A DNA stretch of 27,203 bases from UBA4744 sp035282865 (GCA_035282865.1 DATEVB010000102.1:1-27203), one strand, 5' to 3'. Counted from the first letter of the stretch, positions 16,989 through 24,360 are shown. A program made the numbers and translations. Notes: generated from the letters alone by a model not told the origin.

Positions 16989-17028
16989 GAGACAGAGTTT
17001 CGAGTGTCAGGTGCGAAGGTGCAAGTCG

Positions 17029-17535
17029 CTACTTCAAGATCTCTTGACCTTCGGACAGCTCGAAGGCGTTGTCGCCGAAGAGGAACACGCCGCTGTCGGG
17101 ATCGAGGCTGACGACCTTGAAGTCGCCGGCAAACGTATCCCCTACCCCCACGTCGTAGTCGGTGCCGTCCACCTTCACCGTGGCTCGCAAGACGCCGCCA
17201 ACGTCTCTGATCTCGACCAGGGTGATCCGGATTCCCGACGGCTCGAATCCGTTCCCGGTCCCGGTGCCCGTACCTCCCGTTGAGGAATCTTCGGTGATGA
17301 GGGGCCGGAAAGGATCCCGGGGTTGTGACACCTGAAACGAGCTCAGCACTTTCACACCTTCCATCAACTCGGCGGCGGCGGGCGCCGCCACCGCCGAGTC
17401 GGCCAGGGGGCCGTCGAGCACCGTATCGGTAGCACCGAACACGGATGGTGCAACCACCATCCAGGCACCGGCGACTGCCACCCCTATCAGCAGAATGGCC
17501 ACCGCGGCGGCCGTACCACTGTTTCTCTTCCGCAT
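17029..17535 (-). CDS. PilP-like pilus assembly protein with membrane anchor
   Basis: The 168-residue protein has an N-terminal transmembrane helix (about residues 9-30), a variable stretch, RDPFRPL at 73-79, a Gly/Thr-rich linker at about 81-101, and a C-terminal beta-rich domain (VDGTDYDVGVGDTFAGDFKVVSL, then GDNAFELSEGQEI). This plan fits PilP/GspC-like proteins, which extend the PilMNO complex outward. Proteobacterial PilP is a lipoprotein that meets the secretin; here a plain membrane helix replaces the lipid and no secretin is encoded. The assignment rests on position after pilO and on RDPF plus the fold pattern. The ATG at 17535 overlaps the pilO stop (TGATG); a GTG one codon earlier is possible. 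Confidence 0.7.
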   Translation of the reverse strand: MRKRNSGTAAAVAILLIGVAVAGAWMVVAPSVFGATDTVLDGPLADSAVAAPAAAELMEGVKVLSSFQVSQPRDPFRPLITEDSSTGGTGTGTGNGFEPSGIRITLVEIRDVGGVLRATVKVDGTDYDVGVGDTFAGDFKVVSLDPDSGVFLFGDNAFELSEGQEILK

Positions 17536-18140
17536 CACTCACCGCCCCCGGAAGTCGTCGTAGTCGTTGTCTCGGTGGTCTCTTCCGGGGCCGGCAAGAC
17601 GACATCCCCGGTGGTGAAGGTGACCGCCGAGATCGAGACGGTCTCGATCGTGAACCCGTTGTCGTCCTGGGTCGGGGAAAGGCTGACCGCGTCGATCCGG
17701 ACGATCCGTTCCAGATCGGCGATCCCGTACAGGTACCCGAGGACTTCGAAGAACTGTCCCTGCACCGTCAGGGACAGTGGAATCTCGAAGTAATCCTCAC
17801 CTTCCACTTCACCCGGGTTTCCATAGGTACCGCTATCCCATTGAACCCCCGAAGCTTCGGCCAGCTCTGCCAAGGTGTCGATCAGGGCGGGCATCTGCGG
17901 GGTAGGCGGTATGGCTGCCTCGAGCGCCCCGATCGCCGAGCGATAGGTGAGCTCGTTCTCCTGGATCTTCTTCAAGCGGGACAGCTGGGTGCGCAACAGT
18001 ACCTCGTTGTCTTCGGCTGATTGCAGCTCATCCCGGACATCTGAGATCTTGGCGTTGGTCGGAGAGATCACGAAGAACCACCAGAGCGCGGTGACGAGCA
18101 GCATGCCCAGCACCCCGAGAATCAGTCCGCTGCGTCTCAT
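17535..18140 (-). CDS. pilO: Type IV pilus alignment protein PilO
   Basis: PilO is a bitopic membrane protein that dimerises with PilN and links the cytoplasmic PilM to the extracytoplasmic side. The 201-residue protein has one transmembrane helix (about residues 5-25), a coiled coil (about 28-62) and a ferredoxin-like domain with FEIPLSLTVQGQFFEVLGYLYGIADLERIVRID, a stretch typical of PilO. The C-terminus is a Glu/Thr-rich tail ending in SGGGE, probably disordered. Its ATG overlaps the pilN TGA as ATGA. Confidence 0.9.
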   Translation of the reverse strand: MRRSGLILGVLGMLLVTALWWFFVISPTNAKISDVRDELQSAEDNEVLLRTQLSRLKKIQENELTYRSAIGALEAAIPPTPQMPALIDTLAELAEASGVQWDSGTYGNPGEVEGEDYFEIPLSLTVQGQFFEVLGYLYGIADLERIVRIDAVSLSPTQDDNGFTIETVSISAVTFTTGDVVLPAPEETTETTTTTTSGGGE

Positions 18141-18757
18141 GAGGGAACCTCGGGGGTACGTTCCTCGGCCCGGTTGGAGCGAGCTGCGTCGAGCAGTGAG
18201 GCGACCGAGGTGAAGTTGACCACCGGGGACTCACCGATGGTTGAGCGGCTGGTGGACGACACCCATCCACCGCCCAGGGCAGGCCACTCCTCGGCGTCGA
18301 GTACCCGCAGCCACGAAGAGGCATCCGGATAATCGAAAGCGACACCGGTGATCGATATCTGACCGAGCACCAACGGGTTGTCCTCGCTATTTTGCAGGGT
18401 GCCGGTGAGGCTCGTGATCCAGAGCCGATCGGGAATGATGCGGGCCAGGTCGTTGAGGAGCCGTCCCCAGGCGACGTCCCGGGCCAGAGCGTTGTCGAGC
18501 CGCACGACACCGTCCTCGTAGGTGGATCGCAGAGTTCGAACGCCTGCCAGAGAGTTGATCTCTGCTTCGATCCTGGAATTGGCAGCCACTTGCGCGTCTC
18601 GATCGGCCTCCGCATCGGTTGCCTTGCCCTGCCACCAGAGAGCGACGAGAACCAGCAGCGCCAGGTAGACGGCGCCCAGCGCGATAAAGCCCACCGCTTT
18701 GCGGCGGGCGGTGGCCTGTTGGGCCGCCTCCGGTGGGAGCAGATTGATGGTTCGCAT
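18137..18757 (-). CDS. pilN: Type IV pilus assembly protein PilN
   Basis: PilN has a short cytoplasmic tail that docks on PilM, one membrane helix and an external domain pairing with PilO. The tail MRTINLLPPEA contains the INLLP motif that fits the PilM cleft. The transmembrane helix spans about residues 22-44. Then comes a coiled coil and ARIIPDRLWITSLTG, typical of PilN. The ATG at 18757 overlaps the pilM stop as TGATG; an upstream GTG would add five residues before the conserved start and is not favoured. Confidence 0.92.
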   Translation of the reverse strand: MRTINLLPPEAAQQATARRKAVGFIALGAVYLALLVLVALWWQGKATDAEADRDAQVAANSRIEAEINSLAGVRTLRSTYEDGVVRLDNALARDVAWGRLLNDLARIIPDRLWITSLTGTLQNSEDNPLVLGQISITGVAFDYPDASSWLRVLDAEEWPALGGGWVSSTSRSTIGESPVVNFTSVASLLDAARSNRAEERTPEVPS

Positions 18758-19827
18758 CAGAGTTCGCCCCACATCGCCAGTCCGACCGGGACGGGCAGCA
18801 CTGGTTGAGCCTGGGAGAGCTCAACGTCGCTGAGCCCCAACTTCCCGACCCGCATCCTTTCCTCGTCGAGAACACGAACCGGCTCGACCCCAACGCCGAG
18901 CGAACGACCCAGACGGTTGGCAAGGTTGGGCAGGCGCGCCCCGTTGCCCGCCACGTAAAGGCGCTCGAGGCCCTGGCCGCCCGATTGGCCCAGGTAGTAA
19001 TCGACCGACCCGCGAACTTCCTCGATGAGGATGTCTGCCTCCTCGGTGAGCAGCACCCTGGCGAGCGCTTCACCTTCGACCCCCTCCGGCCTTCCGTCGA
19101 TCGCCACCCCGACGCGCCGCTTGTATTGCTCCGCCTGCGCCGGTTCCATCGGCATCCGGTCGGCCAACGCCGCCGTGAAGGTTGACCCGCCCATCGTCAG
19201 GATCCGGAGGAACCGGATGGTTCCCGCCTTCATGAGAATGACCTGCGTCAACCCGGCGCCGATGTTGACGATGGCCTGTGTGCCGGCGTCGAGATCGAAA
19301 TCGGCTCCCCAGGCGGCCCGGGCGAGCGCAAACGCCTGCAGGTCGATGGCCATCACCTTGATTCCGGCGCCACCGACCACGCGCATGACATCAGCGGCCA
19401 TGTCCCGGTGGGCGGCCACCACCAGGACCGACAACATGGGTTCTCCGTTGGGCGTTGCGAATTCCTCGAGTGGCACAAAATCGAGGATCGCCTCATCGAT
19501 CGGGATCGGGATGTACTCCTGAGCTTGAAACGGCAGCGCCTGGGCCAGCTCGTCTTCGGCCATGTAGGGCAGATCCACTCGCCGGACGATCACTCGTTGG
19601 TTGGCAATCCCGACAATCACTCGCTTTTTCGGGAGCTTGGCCGCCTTCCAGAGCTCCGTCAGGGCGTCCCGGACGATCCCTTCTTCGACTATCTCGCCTG
19701 CAACCACGGCGCCCTCCGGCAGCGCCACCTGCCCGTAACGCTGGAGGACGGGTACACCTTTGCCGGTCTGTACAACAGCCGCACGAACAGCGCTCGTGCC
19801 TATGTCCAACCCGACGTTGATCGCCAT
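18757..19827 (-). CDS. pilM: Type IV pilus actin-like ATPase PilM
   Basis: PilM is a cytoplasmic FtsA/actin-like protein that binds PilN and connects the motor to the alignment complex. The 356-residue protein shows the phosphate-binding VGLDIGTSAVRAA at the start, LPFQAQEYIPIPIDEAILDF, IVNIGAGLTQV (second phosphate loop) and LYVAGNGARLPNL (adenosine region). The ATG at 19827 has GGCGGAG at good distance. A longer in-frame extension runs into the upstream inverted repeat and is not used. It begins the pilM-pilN-pilO-pilP-like block, which has its own promoter. Confidence 0.95.
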   Translation of the reverse strand: MAINVGLDIGTSAVRAAVVQTGKGVPVLQRYGQVALPEGAVVAGEIVEEGIVRDALTELWKAAKLPKKRVIVGIANQRVIVRRVDLPYMAEDELAQALPFQAQEYIPIPIDEAILDFVPLEEFATPNGEPMLSVLVVAAHRDMAADVMRVVGGAGIKVMAIDLQAFALARAAWGADFDLDAGTQAIVNIGAGLTQVILMKAGTIRFLRILTMGGSTFTAALADRMPMEPAQAEQYKRRVGVAIDGRPEGVEGEALARVLLTEEADILIEEVRGSVDYYLGQSGGQGLERLYVAGNGARLPNLANRLGRSLGVGVEPVRVLDEERMRVGKLGLSDVELSQAQPVLPVPVGLAMWGEL

Positions 19828-19891
19828 GTTGTCTCCGCCCTGGACCGACCGGTGCGGCCGGATCCCCCGCGTGACCCAGCTCGGCCACGAC

Positions 19892-19916
19892 CACACCCTT
19901 GAATTACAAAGGTGTG
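19892..19916 (-). promoter_or_regulatory. Inverted repeat in the pilM leader
   Basis: A 25-base near-palindrome with outer arms CACACC and GGTGTG and inner TTG and CAA, centred on ATT. All but two mirrored pairs match. It lies just after the predicted pilM transcription start, where it could be an operator or, as RNA, a stem-loop. It stands out as AT-rich within GC-rich surroundings. No known regulator site is recognised. Confidence 0.5.
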
Positions 19917-19924
19917 ATTACAAG

Positions 19925-19953
19925 AGCGTAACAATGCGCCGGAACAGTCGCAA
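19925..19953 (-). promoter_or_regulatory. Predicted pilM promoter
   Basis: TTGCGA at 19948-19953 and TACGCT at 19925-19930 are separated by 17 bases, the usual vegetative sigma spacing. Transcription would start near 19918, leaving a 5' leader of about 90 bases before the pilM ATG. Confidence 0.55.
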
Positions 19954-19969
19954 GCACCGGCGGTGCTCG
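19951..19969 (-). terminator. Stem-loop after pilD
   Basis: CGAGCACC-GCC-GGTGCTTG forms an eight-pair stem (one G-U) five bases after the pilD stop. It has no T-run, so it is at best a weak or Rho-assisted terminator, or an mRNA 3' end stabiliser. It touches the -35 region of the pilM promoter. Confidence 0.4.
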
Positions 19970-19973
19970 CAGA

Positions 19974-20744
19974 CTAACCCAGGTACCAGTCCACCAATGG
20001 TCGGCCCCAGGCCAGGGCGATCCATGCCCCGACGATGAGCGGCGGACCGAACGGGATGGCATCCTTTCTCCCCTTCCGCCCGGTGATCAGGAGCAGGAGC
20101 GAAACGATGCCGCCGATGAGGAACGCCAGGAAGACGCCCGACCACAGAGTCTTCCACGACGGGAAGGCGAGGACGGTCCCGAGCAGGAAAGCTAGTTTGA
20201 CATCGCCCATCCCAAAGCCGCCCCGCGCCACCAACGCAATGAGGAGCAGCAAGGCGAAATAGATCCCGCCGCCGGCCAGGGCTCTCGGTACGGATCCAAG
20301 CGACCCGTCGGCGGCCGAACCGGCGGCCAGGAGCACCACCACGGTCACGGTGGCCGGGTACAGGATGCGATTGGGGATTCGCTTGTGGTCGAGGTCGGTG
20401 AGCACCAGCACGATGCTGGTTGCCGCGAAGAGCAGATAAGAGGCCAGCACCCAGGTCGGACCGATCACCAGGAAGGTCCCGACGAACAGCGCTCCGGTGG
20501 CGGCCTCAACGAGCGGGTACCGTGCTGAGATCGTTCCCTCGCAGTGGCGACAGCGACCCCGGAGCAGCAACCACGAAACCACCGGGATGTTGTCGTGCCA
20601 CCGGATCGGCAGCCCGCACTCGGGACAGGCGGAAGCCGGCGCGACCACCGACCGACCGAGCGGCACCCGGTAGGCGACCACGTTGAGGAATGATCCGATC
20701 ACCAGGCCGAACAGCCCGGCGACAGCGGCGAAATAGGCGGTCAT
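19974..20744 (-). CDS. pilD: Prepilin peptidase / N-methyltransferase (A24 family)
   Basis: PilD cuts the prepilin leader on the cytoplasmic face of the membrane and methylates the new N-terminus. The 256-residue polytopic protein has the N-terminal GSFLNVVAYRVP domain with the zinc cysteines Cys40, Cys43, Cys65 and Cys68. The aspartic protease residues are Asp117 in TDLDHKRIPN and Asp181 in FGMGDVK (GxGD family). The ATG at 20744 follows AGAGAGG; an in-frame TTG 18 bases upstream is rejected. It lies between pilA, its main substrate, and pilM. Confidence 0.96.
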   Translation of the reverse strand: MTAYFAAVAGLFGLVIGSFLNVVAYRVPLGRSVVAPASACPECGLPIRWHDNIPVVSWLLLRGRCRHCEGTISARYPLVEAATGALFVGTFLVIGPTWVLASYLLFAATSIVLVLTDLDHKRIPNRILYPATVTVVVLLAAGSAADGSLGSVPRALAGGGIYFALLLLIALVARGGFGMGDVKLAFLLGTVLAFPSWKTLWSGVFLAFLIGGIVSLLLLITGRKGRKDAIPFGPPLIVGAWIALAWGRPLVDWYLG

Positions 20745-20801
20745 GACACCTCTCTTCGGCAAATCACGTTAGCCGGGTCGGACCGGATCGCCTGGACATG
20801 C

Positions 20802-20831
20802 CGAGAGGGCGGCCTACGGGCCGCCCTCTCG
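20802..20831 (-). terminator. Strong stem-loop after pilA
   Basis: A perfect 13-base-pair GC-rich stem with a four-base CGTA loop (arms begin CGAGAGGGC and end GCCCTCTCG) starts 23 bases after the pilA stop and lies before pilD. There is no T-run. It probably reduces read-through into pilD and protects the pilA mRNA from 3' exonucleases, giving more pilin than peptidase. That role is inference. Confidence 0.65.
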
Positions 20832-20854
20832 AGGTCTCGATCGATGGTGGTTGT

Positions 20855-21310
20855 TTACCAGCCGGCGTCCGCGGTGGTCGCAACTGTGGCGGCACAGGCG
20901 ACATCCTTGCCGTAGAAGGTGCCGGGGGTGCCACCGTTGGCTCCCGAAGCGACATCCCTCAGGAGAAAGGCCGCGCCGCTGGCCGACGTGATAGACAGAC
21001 AGACTTCCTGATCGTCGGTGACGCCATCAAAGGTGACCGTCAGGGAAGCCCAGTCGATGCTCGGCTCGATCGCCTCGAGATCGGCTTGGGTGCCTGTGTA
21101 AGCCTCGTTGTCCACGTAGAACACCTTCTCGGCGGTCAGGGCGTTGCGCAGGTCGCTCTGGGCGGCCCGGTCCTGAGCACTGGTACGGGCTCCGAGGAAG
21201 GTCGGGATGGCGATCGCCACGAGAATGGCAATGATCAATACGACCACCATCAACTCGACCAGGGTGAAGCCTTCGTCGTTTCCGAGTCGGCTCCGCATCC
21301 AATGAATCAT
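20855..21310 (-). CDS. pilA: Type IV major pilin (prepilin)
   Basis: The 151-residue prepilin has a 14-residue leader (MIHWMRSRLGNDEG) cut before Phe15. The mature start FTLVELMVVVLIIAILVAIA is a classic type IV pilin helix, with Glu at +5 for assembly. The mature protein (137 residues) is small, with Cys104 and Cys139 placed to form a disulfide loop in the C-terminal domain. The ATG at 21310 has a strong AAGGAGG seven bases upstream; the longer in-frame start is not supported. It is the only pilin in the window, and no minor pilin genes are seen. It has its own sigma-28-like promoter and a strong 3' stem-loop. Confidence 0.96.
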   Translation of the reverse strand: MIHWMRSRLGNDEGFTLVELMVVVLIIAILVAIAIPTFLGARTSAQDRAAQSDLRNALTAEKVFYVDNEAYTGTQADLEAIEPSIDWASLTVTFDGVTDDQEVCLSITSASGAAFLLRDVASGANGGTPGTFYGKDVACAATVATTADAGW

Positions 21311-21317
21311 GACGATT

Positions 21318-21351
21318 CCTCCTTGTGAGGAGAGCCGGCTTTCGGCCCTCA
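21318..21351 (-). promoter_or_regulatory. pilA leader with alternative stems around the SD
   Basis: Two overlapping pairings are visible. CTCCT-CACA-AGGAG (21319-21332) would lock the pilA SD. Alternatively TGAGG-GCCG pairs with CGGC-CCTCA (21326-21351, with a TCT bulge) and leaves the SD free. The two share bases and cannot form together. The predicted transcript starts at about 21351. Confidence 0.5.
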
Positions 21352-21358
21352 CCAACGA

Positions 21359-21386
21359 ATATCGGCATCCCGGCGTCCCGAGTTGA
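21359..21386 (-). promoter_or_regulatory. Sigma-28-like promoter of pilA
   Basis: TCAA (21383-21386), 16 bases, then GCCGATAT (21359-21366). GCCGATAT equals the -10 consensus of the Bacillus flagellar sigma factor SigD, and TCAA differs by one base from its TAAA -35. The same arrangement precedes pilT and the DUF4388 gene. Confidence 0.65.
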
Positions 21387-21455
21387 GCGGCAATTCAGGG
21401 ATCGAGGGTTGTTTCCCGGACAACGCAGGCACTAGTCATCCGCTCCGATACCCCG

Positions 21456-22676
21456 CTACTCGATGAGCGTGATGACGTTGAAGATGGGGAGATAGAGCGC
21501 CAGCAGCATGCCGCCGACGGTAGCGCCCAGGATGACGACCAGCAGTGGCTCGATGAGGCTGGTGAGCCCCTCCACCATGACCTTGACTTCCCGGTCGTAG
21601 AAGTCGCCCAGCTTCTCGAGCATGATGTCGAGGGCGCCGGTTTCCTCTCCGACCGCCATCATCTGCACCACCATCGGCGGAAACACCGGGTGGTTGGAGA
21701 GCGGCTCGGCGATGGATTCCCCCTCTTTCACCGAAGCCTGCACACTGTGCACGGCCCGGGCAACGACGGCGTTACCGGACGTTTCGGCCACGATATCCAT
21801 CGCCATCAGGATCGGAACGCCGGTACGGGTGAGCGCAGCCATCGTGTGGGAGAAGCGGGCCAGAGCGGTCTTGTGGACCAGCTTGCCGAAGATCGGCATT
21901 TTGAGCTTGATGGCGTCGAATCTGCTCCGGCCCCGGTCGGTGGCGATCCACCGCTTGAAGCCGTAGACCAGGCCGATGGTGCCACCAACGGCCAGATACC
22001 AGTACGTGGTGAATATCACCGAGAGGGACATGAGCATCCTGGTCGGCAGCGGGAGCTCGGCCCCGAAGTCGGCGAACATCGATTCGAACATGGGCACCAC
22101 GAACAGCAACATGGCGATGACGATGAAGATCACCAGTCCGAACACGGCGACCGGGTACATCATGGCCGACTTCACCTGCCCGCGCAGCTCTACTTGCGCT
22201 TCCAGAGTGAGCGCCAGGCGTTCCAGCGTCTCATCCAGGACGCCGCCCACTTCACCCGACTTGACCATCGAGGTATAGAGACGGGGAAACACCTTCGGGT
22301 GTTTCTCCAGGGCTTGCGAGAGCGACGAGCCCTTTTCGACGCTTGACTTCACGTCGAGTATGACGTCTCTGAAGGCGCGGTTGAGAGTCTGCTCGGCCAG
22401 GATGGTCAGTGACCTCAACAGCGACAGGCCCGAGTTGATCATGGTGGCGAACTGCCGGCTGAAAATGGCTACCTCTTTGACCTTGACGCGGCCGGACAGA
22501 CCCGGGATCCGGATCTCCTTTTGAAACGATGAGGCCTTCTTCTCTTCAACCAATACCGGCATGAACCCACGGTCGCGCAACGTCTTGGCGACCACGGCCT
22601 GGGAAGAGGCCTGCATTTCGCCGTCGTGCAGCTTTCCTGCCTTGTCCTTGACCTTGTAGCTGAATGTTGTCGCCAT
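21456..22676 (-). CDS. pilC: Type IV pilus inner-membrane platform protein PilC
   Basis: PilC is the polytopic membrane platform contacted by the PilB and PilT motors. The 406-residue protein has the usual length and two GspF domains. The first runs about residues 70-195 (FSRQFATMINSGLSLLRSL, MVKSGEVGGVLDETLERL) and the second about residues 275-395 (FSHTMAALTRTGVPILMAMDI, MMAVGEETGALDIMLEKLGDFYD), with three membrane helices. The start lies 12 bases after the pilT stop, with AGGAGG partly within that stop (TAGGAGGAC), so pilT-pilC are coupled. Confidence 0.97.
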   Translation of the reverse strand: MATTFSYKVKDKAGKLHDGEMQASSQAVVAKTLRDRGFMPVLVEEKKASSFQKEIRIPGLSGRVKVKEVAIFSRQFATMINSGLSLLRSLTILAEQTLNRAFRDVILDVKSSVEKGSSLSQALEKHPKVFPRLYTSMVKSGEVGGVLDETLERLALTLEAQVELRGQVKSAMMYPVAVFGLVIFIVIAMLLFVVPMFESMFADFGAELPLPTRMLMSLSVIFTTYWYLAVGGTIGLVYGFKRWIATDRGRSRFDAIKLKMPIFGKLVHKTALARFSHTMAALTRTGVPILMAMDIVAETSGNAVVARAVHSVQASVKEGESIAEPLSNHPVFPPMVVQMMAVGEETGALDIMLEKLGDFYDREVKVMVEGLTSLIEPLLVVILGATVGGMLLALYLPIFNVITLIE

Positions 22677-22688
22677 GTGACCGTCCTC

Positions 22689-24254
22689 CTACGCCATCCG
22701 GCCGGCAATCCGCTGGAAGTCCTCGAGATTCATGCAGCGCTCGACTGCTACCGCGTACGAGATGAGGTTGCGGCGTACGAGATCGGCCAGCGACTGGTCC
22801 ATCGTCTGCATGCCGTGTTTGCCGCCGGCTTGCATGGCCGAGGTGATCTGATGATTCTTCGATTCCCGGATCAGGTTGCGGATACCCGACGTGGCGATCA
22901 TCACTTCGACGGCCGGCACCCGTCCCTTTCCGGTCCGGAGCGGCACCAACTGCTGGGTCATGATGGCCTGAATGGTCGAAGCCAGCTGTACCCGCACCTG
23001 TTGTTGCTGGTGGGCGGGAAAGACATCGACAATACGGTCGATGGTTTGGGGGGCATCCTGGGTATGCAGCGTTGCGATCACGAGGTGACCCGTCTCGGCG
23101 GCGGTGAGCGCGGTTGAGATGGTTTCCAGATCCCGCAACTCCCCGACCAGAATCACGTCCGGGTCCTGCCGCAGGGCGTGCTTCAAGGCCGCCCCGAATC
23201 CGAGCGTGTCGGCCCCGACTTCTCGCTGGTTGACGATGGCCAGCTTGTGGACGTGCAGAAACTCGATCGGATCCTCCACGGTGAGAATGTGGCAGGAACG
23301 CTTGGAGTTGATCATGTCGATCAGAGCGGCCAGGGTCGTCGACTTGCCGGATCCGGTTGGGCCAGTAACCAGGACCAGGCCACGCTGCAGATCGGCAAGT
23401 TCACCCACCGTCGGCGGGATGCCCAGCTCCTGCAGGGACTTGATTTCGGTGGGGATCGCCCGGAAGGCGGCTCCGACGGAGCCCCGCTGGAAGTAGACGT
23501 TCATGCGGAACCGGCCCCGCCCCGGCACCGGATGAGAGGCGTCGAGCTCGAGGGTCTCCTCCAGTTTCTCACGCTGCTTCTCCGTGAGGATGCTGTAGAT
23601 CATTCTGCGCAGTTCGGCCGGCCTGAGCACCGGGAACTCGGTCAGCCGCTCGAGCTTCCCGTGCAGGCGGATCTGCGGTGGTGAACCGGCGGTGAGGTGC
23701 AGGTCGGACCCACCCCGATCCAGTTGAATCGACAGCAGTTCGTTCAGGTGCAGAGGGCCGGGTTCGGCGATGGTCACGGCGTCGGCCGACACTCCCGGCT
23801 GACGGATGAGGGGAACCACGTCGGCGCCGTGCACGAAATTGATGGCGCGCTGGATGGCCGTTCGGGTGGCCAACGCCAGCGTTACTCCCATACCCGAGAG
23901 CTTTTCGAGACGTACATGGGTCTCGGGGTCGAAGGGATCGGCAACGGCGACAACGACCTTCTCGTCCTCCAGGCGCACAGGCATGGCCATCAGCTGCCGG
24001 GCGTCATCGGCGTCTATCATCCCGACGGCTTCCGGGTCGAGCAGCGCGTCGTCGAGATCGATGTACGGCATCCCCACCCGGTCGGCGACGGCCTGGAGGA
24101 GATCCTCCTCGCGCACATGTCCGCCATCGATCAACAGTCTGGCGATCGGTACGCCGGTGGTCGTCTCGTTGTCCAGCACGCTCTCGAGGGCGTCTTTGGA
24201 GAGCAACCGACGATCGACGAGGAGCTCACCGAGTCTGCGTGATGCTGTAGTCAT
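22689..24254 (-). CDS. pilT: Pilus retraction ATPase PilT with N-terminal MshEN-like domain
   Basis: PilT powers pilus retraction. From about residue 167 the 521-residue protein is a canonical PilT: SDLHLTAG at 183-190, RFRMNVYFQRG, Walker A GPTGSGKST at 298-306, HILTVEDPIEF (Asp box), VILVGELRDLETI (Walker B), HLVIATLHT (His box) and the PilT hallmark GIRNLIRESK. The first 165 residues are extra. They resemble the MshEN/T2SSE_N domain of PilB and GspE (RRLGELLVDRRLLSKDALESVL, then a second related repeat and PYIDLDD). Usual PilT proteins have about 350 residues and lack this. The ligand motif is partly degenerate. The ATG at 24254 has only a weak purine-rich SD. Confidence 0.93.
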   Translation of the reverse strand: MTTASRRLGELLVDRRLLSKDALESVLDNETTTGVPIARLLIDGGHVREEDLLQAVADRVGMPYIDLDDALLDPEAVGMIDADDARQLMAMPVRLEDEKVVVAVADPFDPETHVRLEKLSGMGVTLALATRTAIQRAINFVHGADVVPLIRQPGVSADAVTIAEPGPLHLNELLSIQLDRGGSDLHLTAGSPPQIRLHGKLERLTEFPVLRPAELRRMIYSILTEKQREKLEETLELDASHPVPGRGRFRMNVYFQRGSVGAAFRAIPTEIKSLQELGIPPTVGELADLQRGLVLVTGPTGSGKSTTLAALIDMINSKRSCHILTVEDPIEFLHVHKLAIVNQREVGADTLGFGAALKHALRQDPDVILVGELRDLETISTALTAAETGHLVIATLHTQDAPQTIDRIVDVFPAHQQQQVRVQLASTIQAIMTQQLVPLRTGKGRVPAVEVMIATSGIRNLIRESKNHQITSAMQAGGKHGMQTMDQSLADLVRRNLISYAVAVERCMNLEDFQRIAGRMA

Positions 24255-24271
24255 TCTCTTTTCGGCTTCCC

Positions 24272-24292
24272 TGTGAGGCGATCGGCCTCACA
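24272..24292 (-). promoter_or_regulatory. Perfect inverted repeat in the pilT leader
   Basis: TGTGAGGC-N5-GCCTCACA is an eight-base perfect inverted repeat overlapping the predicted transcription start. It could be an operator or a 5' mRNA hairpin. The pilA leader holds a related GTGAGG...CCTCACA pair at the same place relative to its promoter. Confidence 0.55.
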
Positions 24293-24295
24293 TGA

Positions 24296-24323
24296 TTGTC
24301 GGCATCGAAGGTGCTCACCTTGA
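24296..24323 (-). promoter_or_regulatory. Sigma-28-like promoter of pilT-pilC
   Basis: TCAA (24320-24323), 16 bases, then GCCGACAA (24296-24303), seven of eight matches to the sigma-28 -10 GCCGATAA. The spacing and the last three spacer bases (GAT) are identical to those at pilA. It lies in the 106-base pilB-pilT gap. Confidence 0.6.
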
Positions 24324-24360
24324 AGTGTTCCCGCGGATGGCACCTGGTCGGGACGGTCGC

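Noticed and set aside
16989..17028. Leaderless promoter for aroC (TTGCAC, 17 bases, GAAACT)
   Set aside because: Both hexamers match the consensus poorly, so this cannot be told from chance.
21311..21455. Possible c-di-GMP (GEMM) riboswitch before pilA
   Set aside because: The conserved GEMM core and tetraloop receptor were not found, and the sigma-28-like promoter leaves only about 40 bases of leader.
24285..24292. TGTGAGGCCG in the pilT leader equals part of the PyrR-binding loop
   Set aside because: The bases sit in a different stem, without the TTTAA arm or CC-UGUGA-GG tip, so PyrR binding is not supported.
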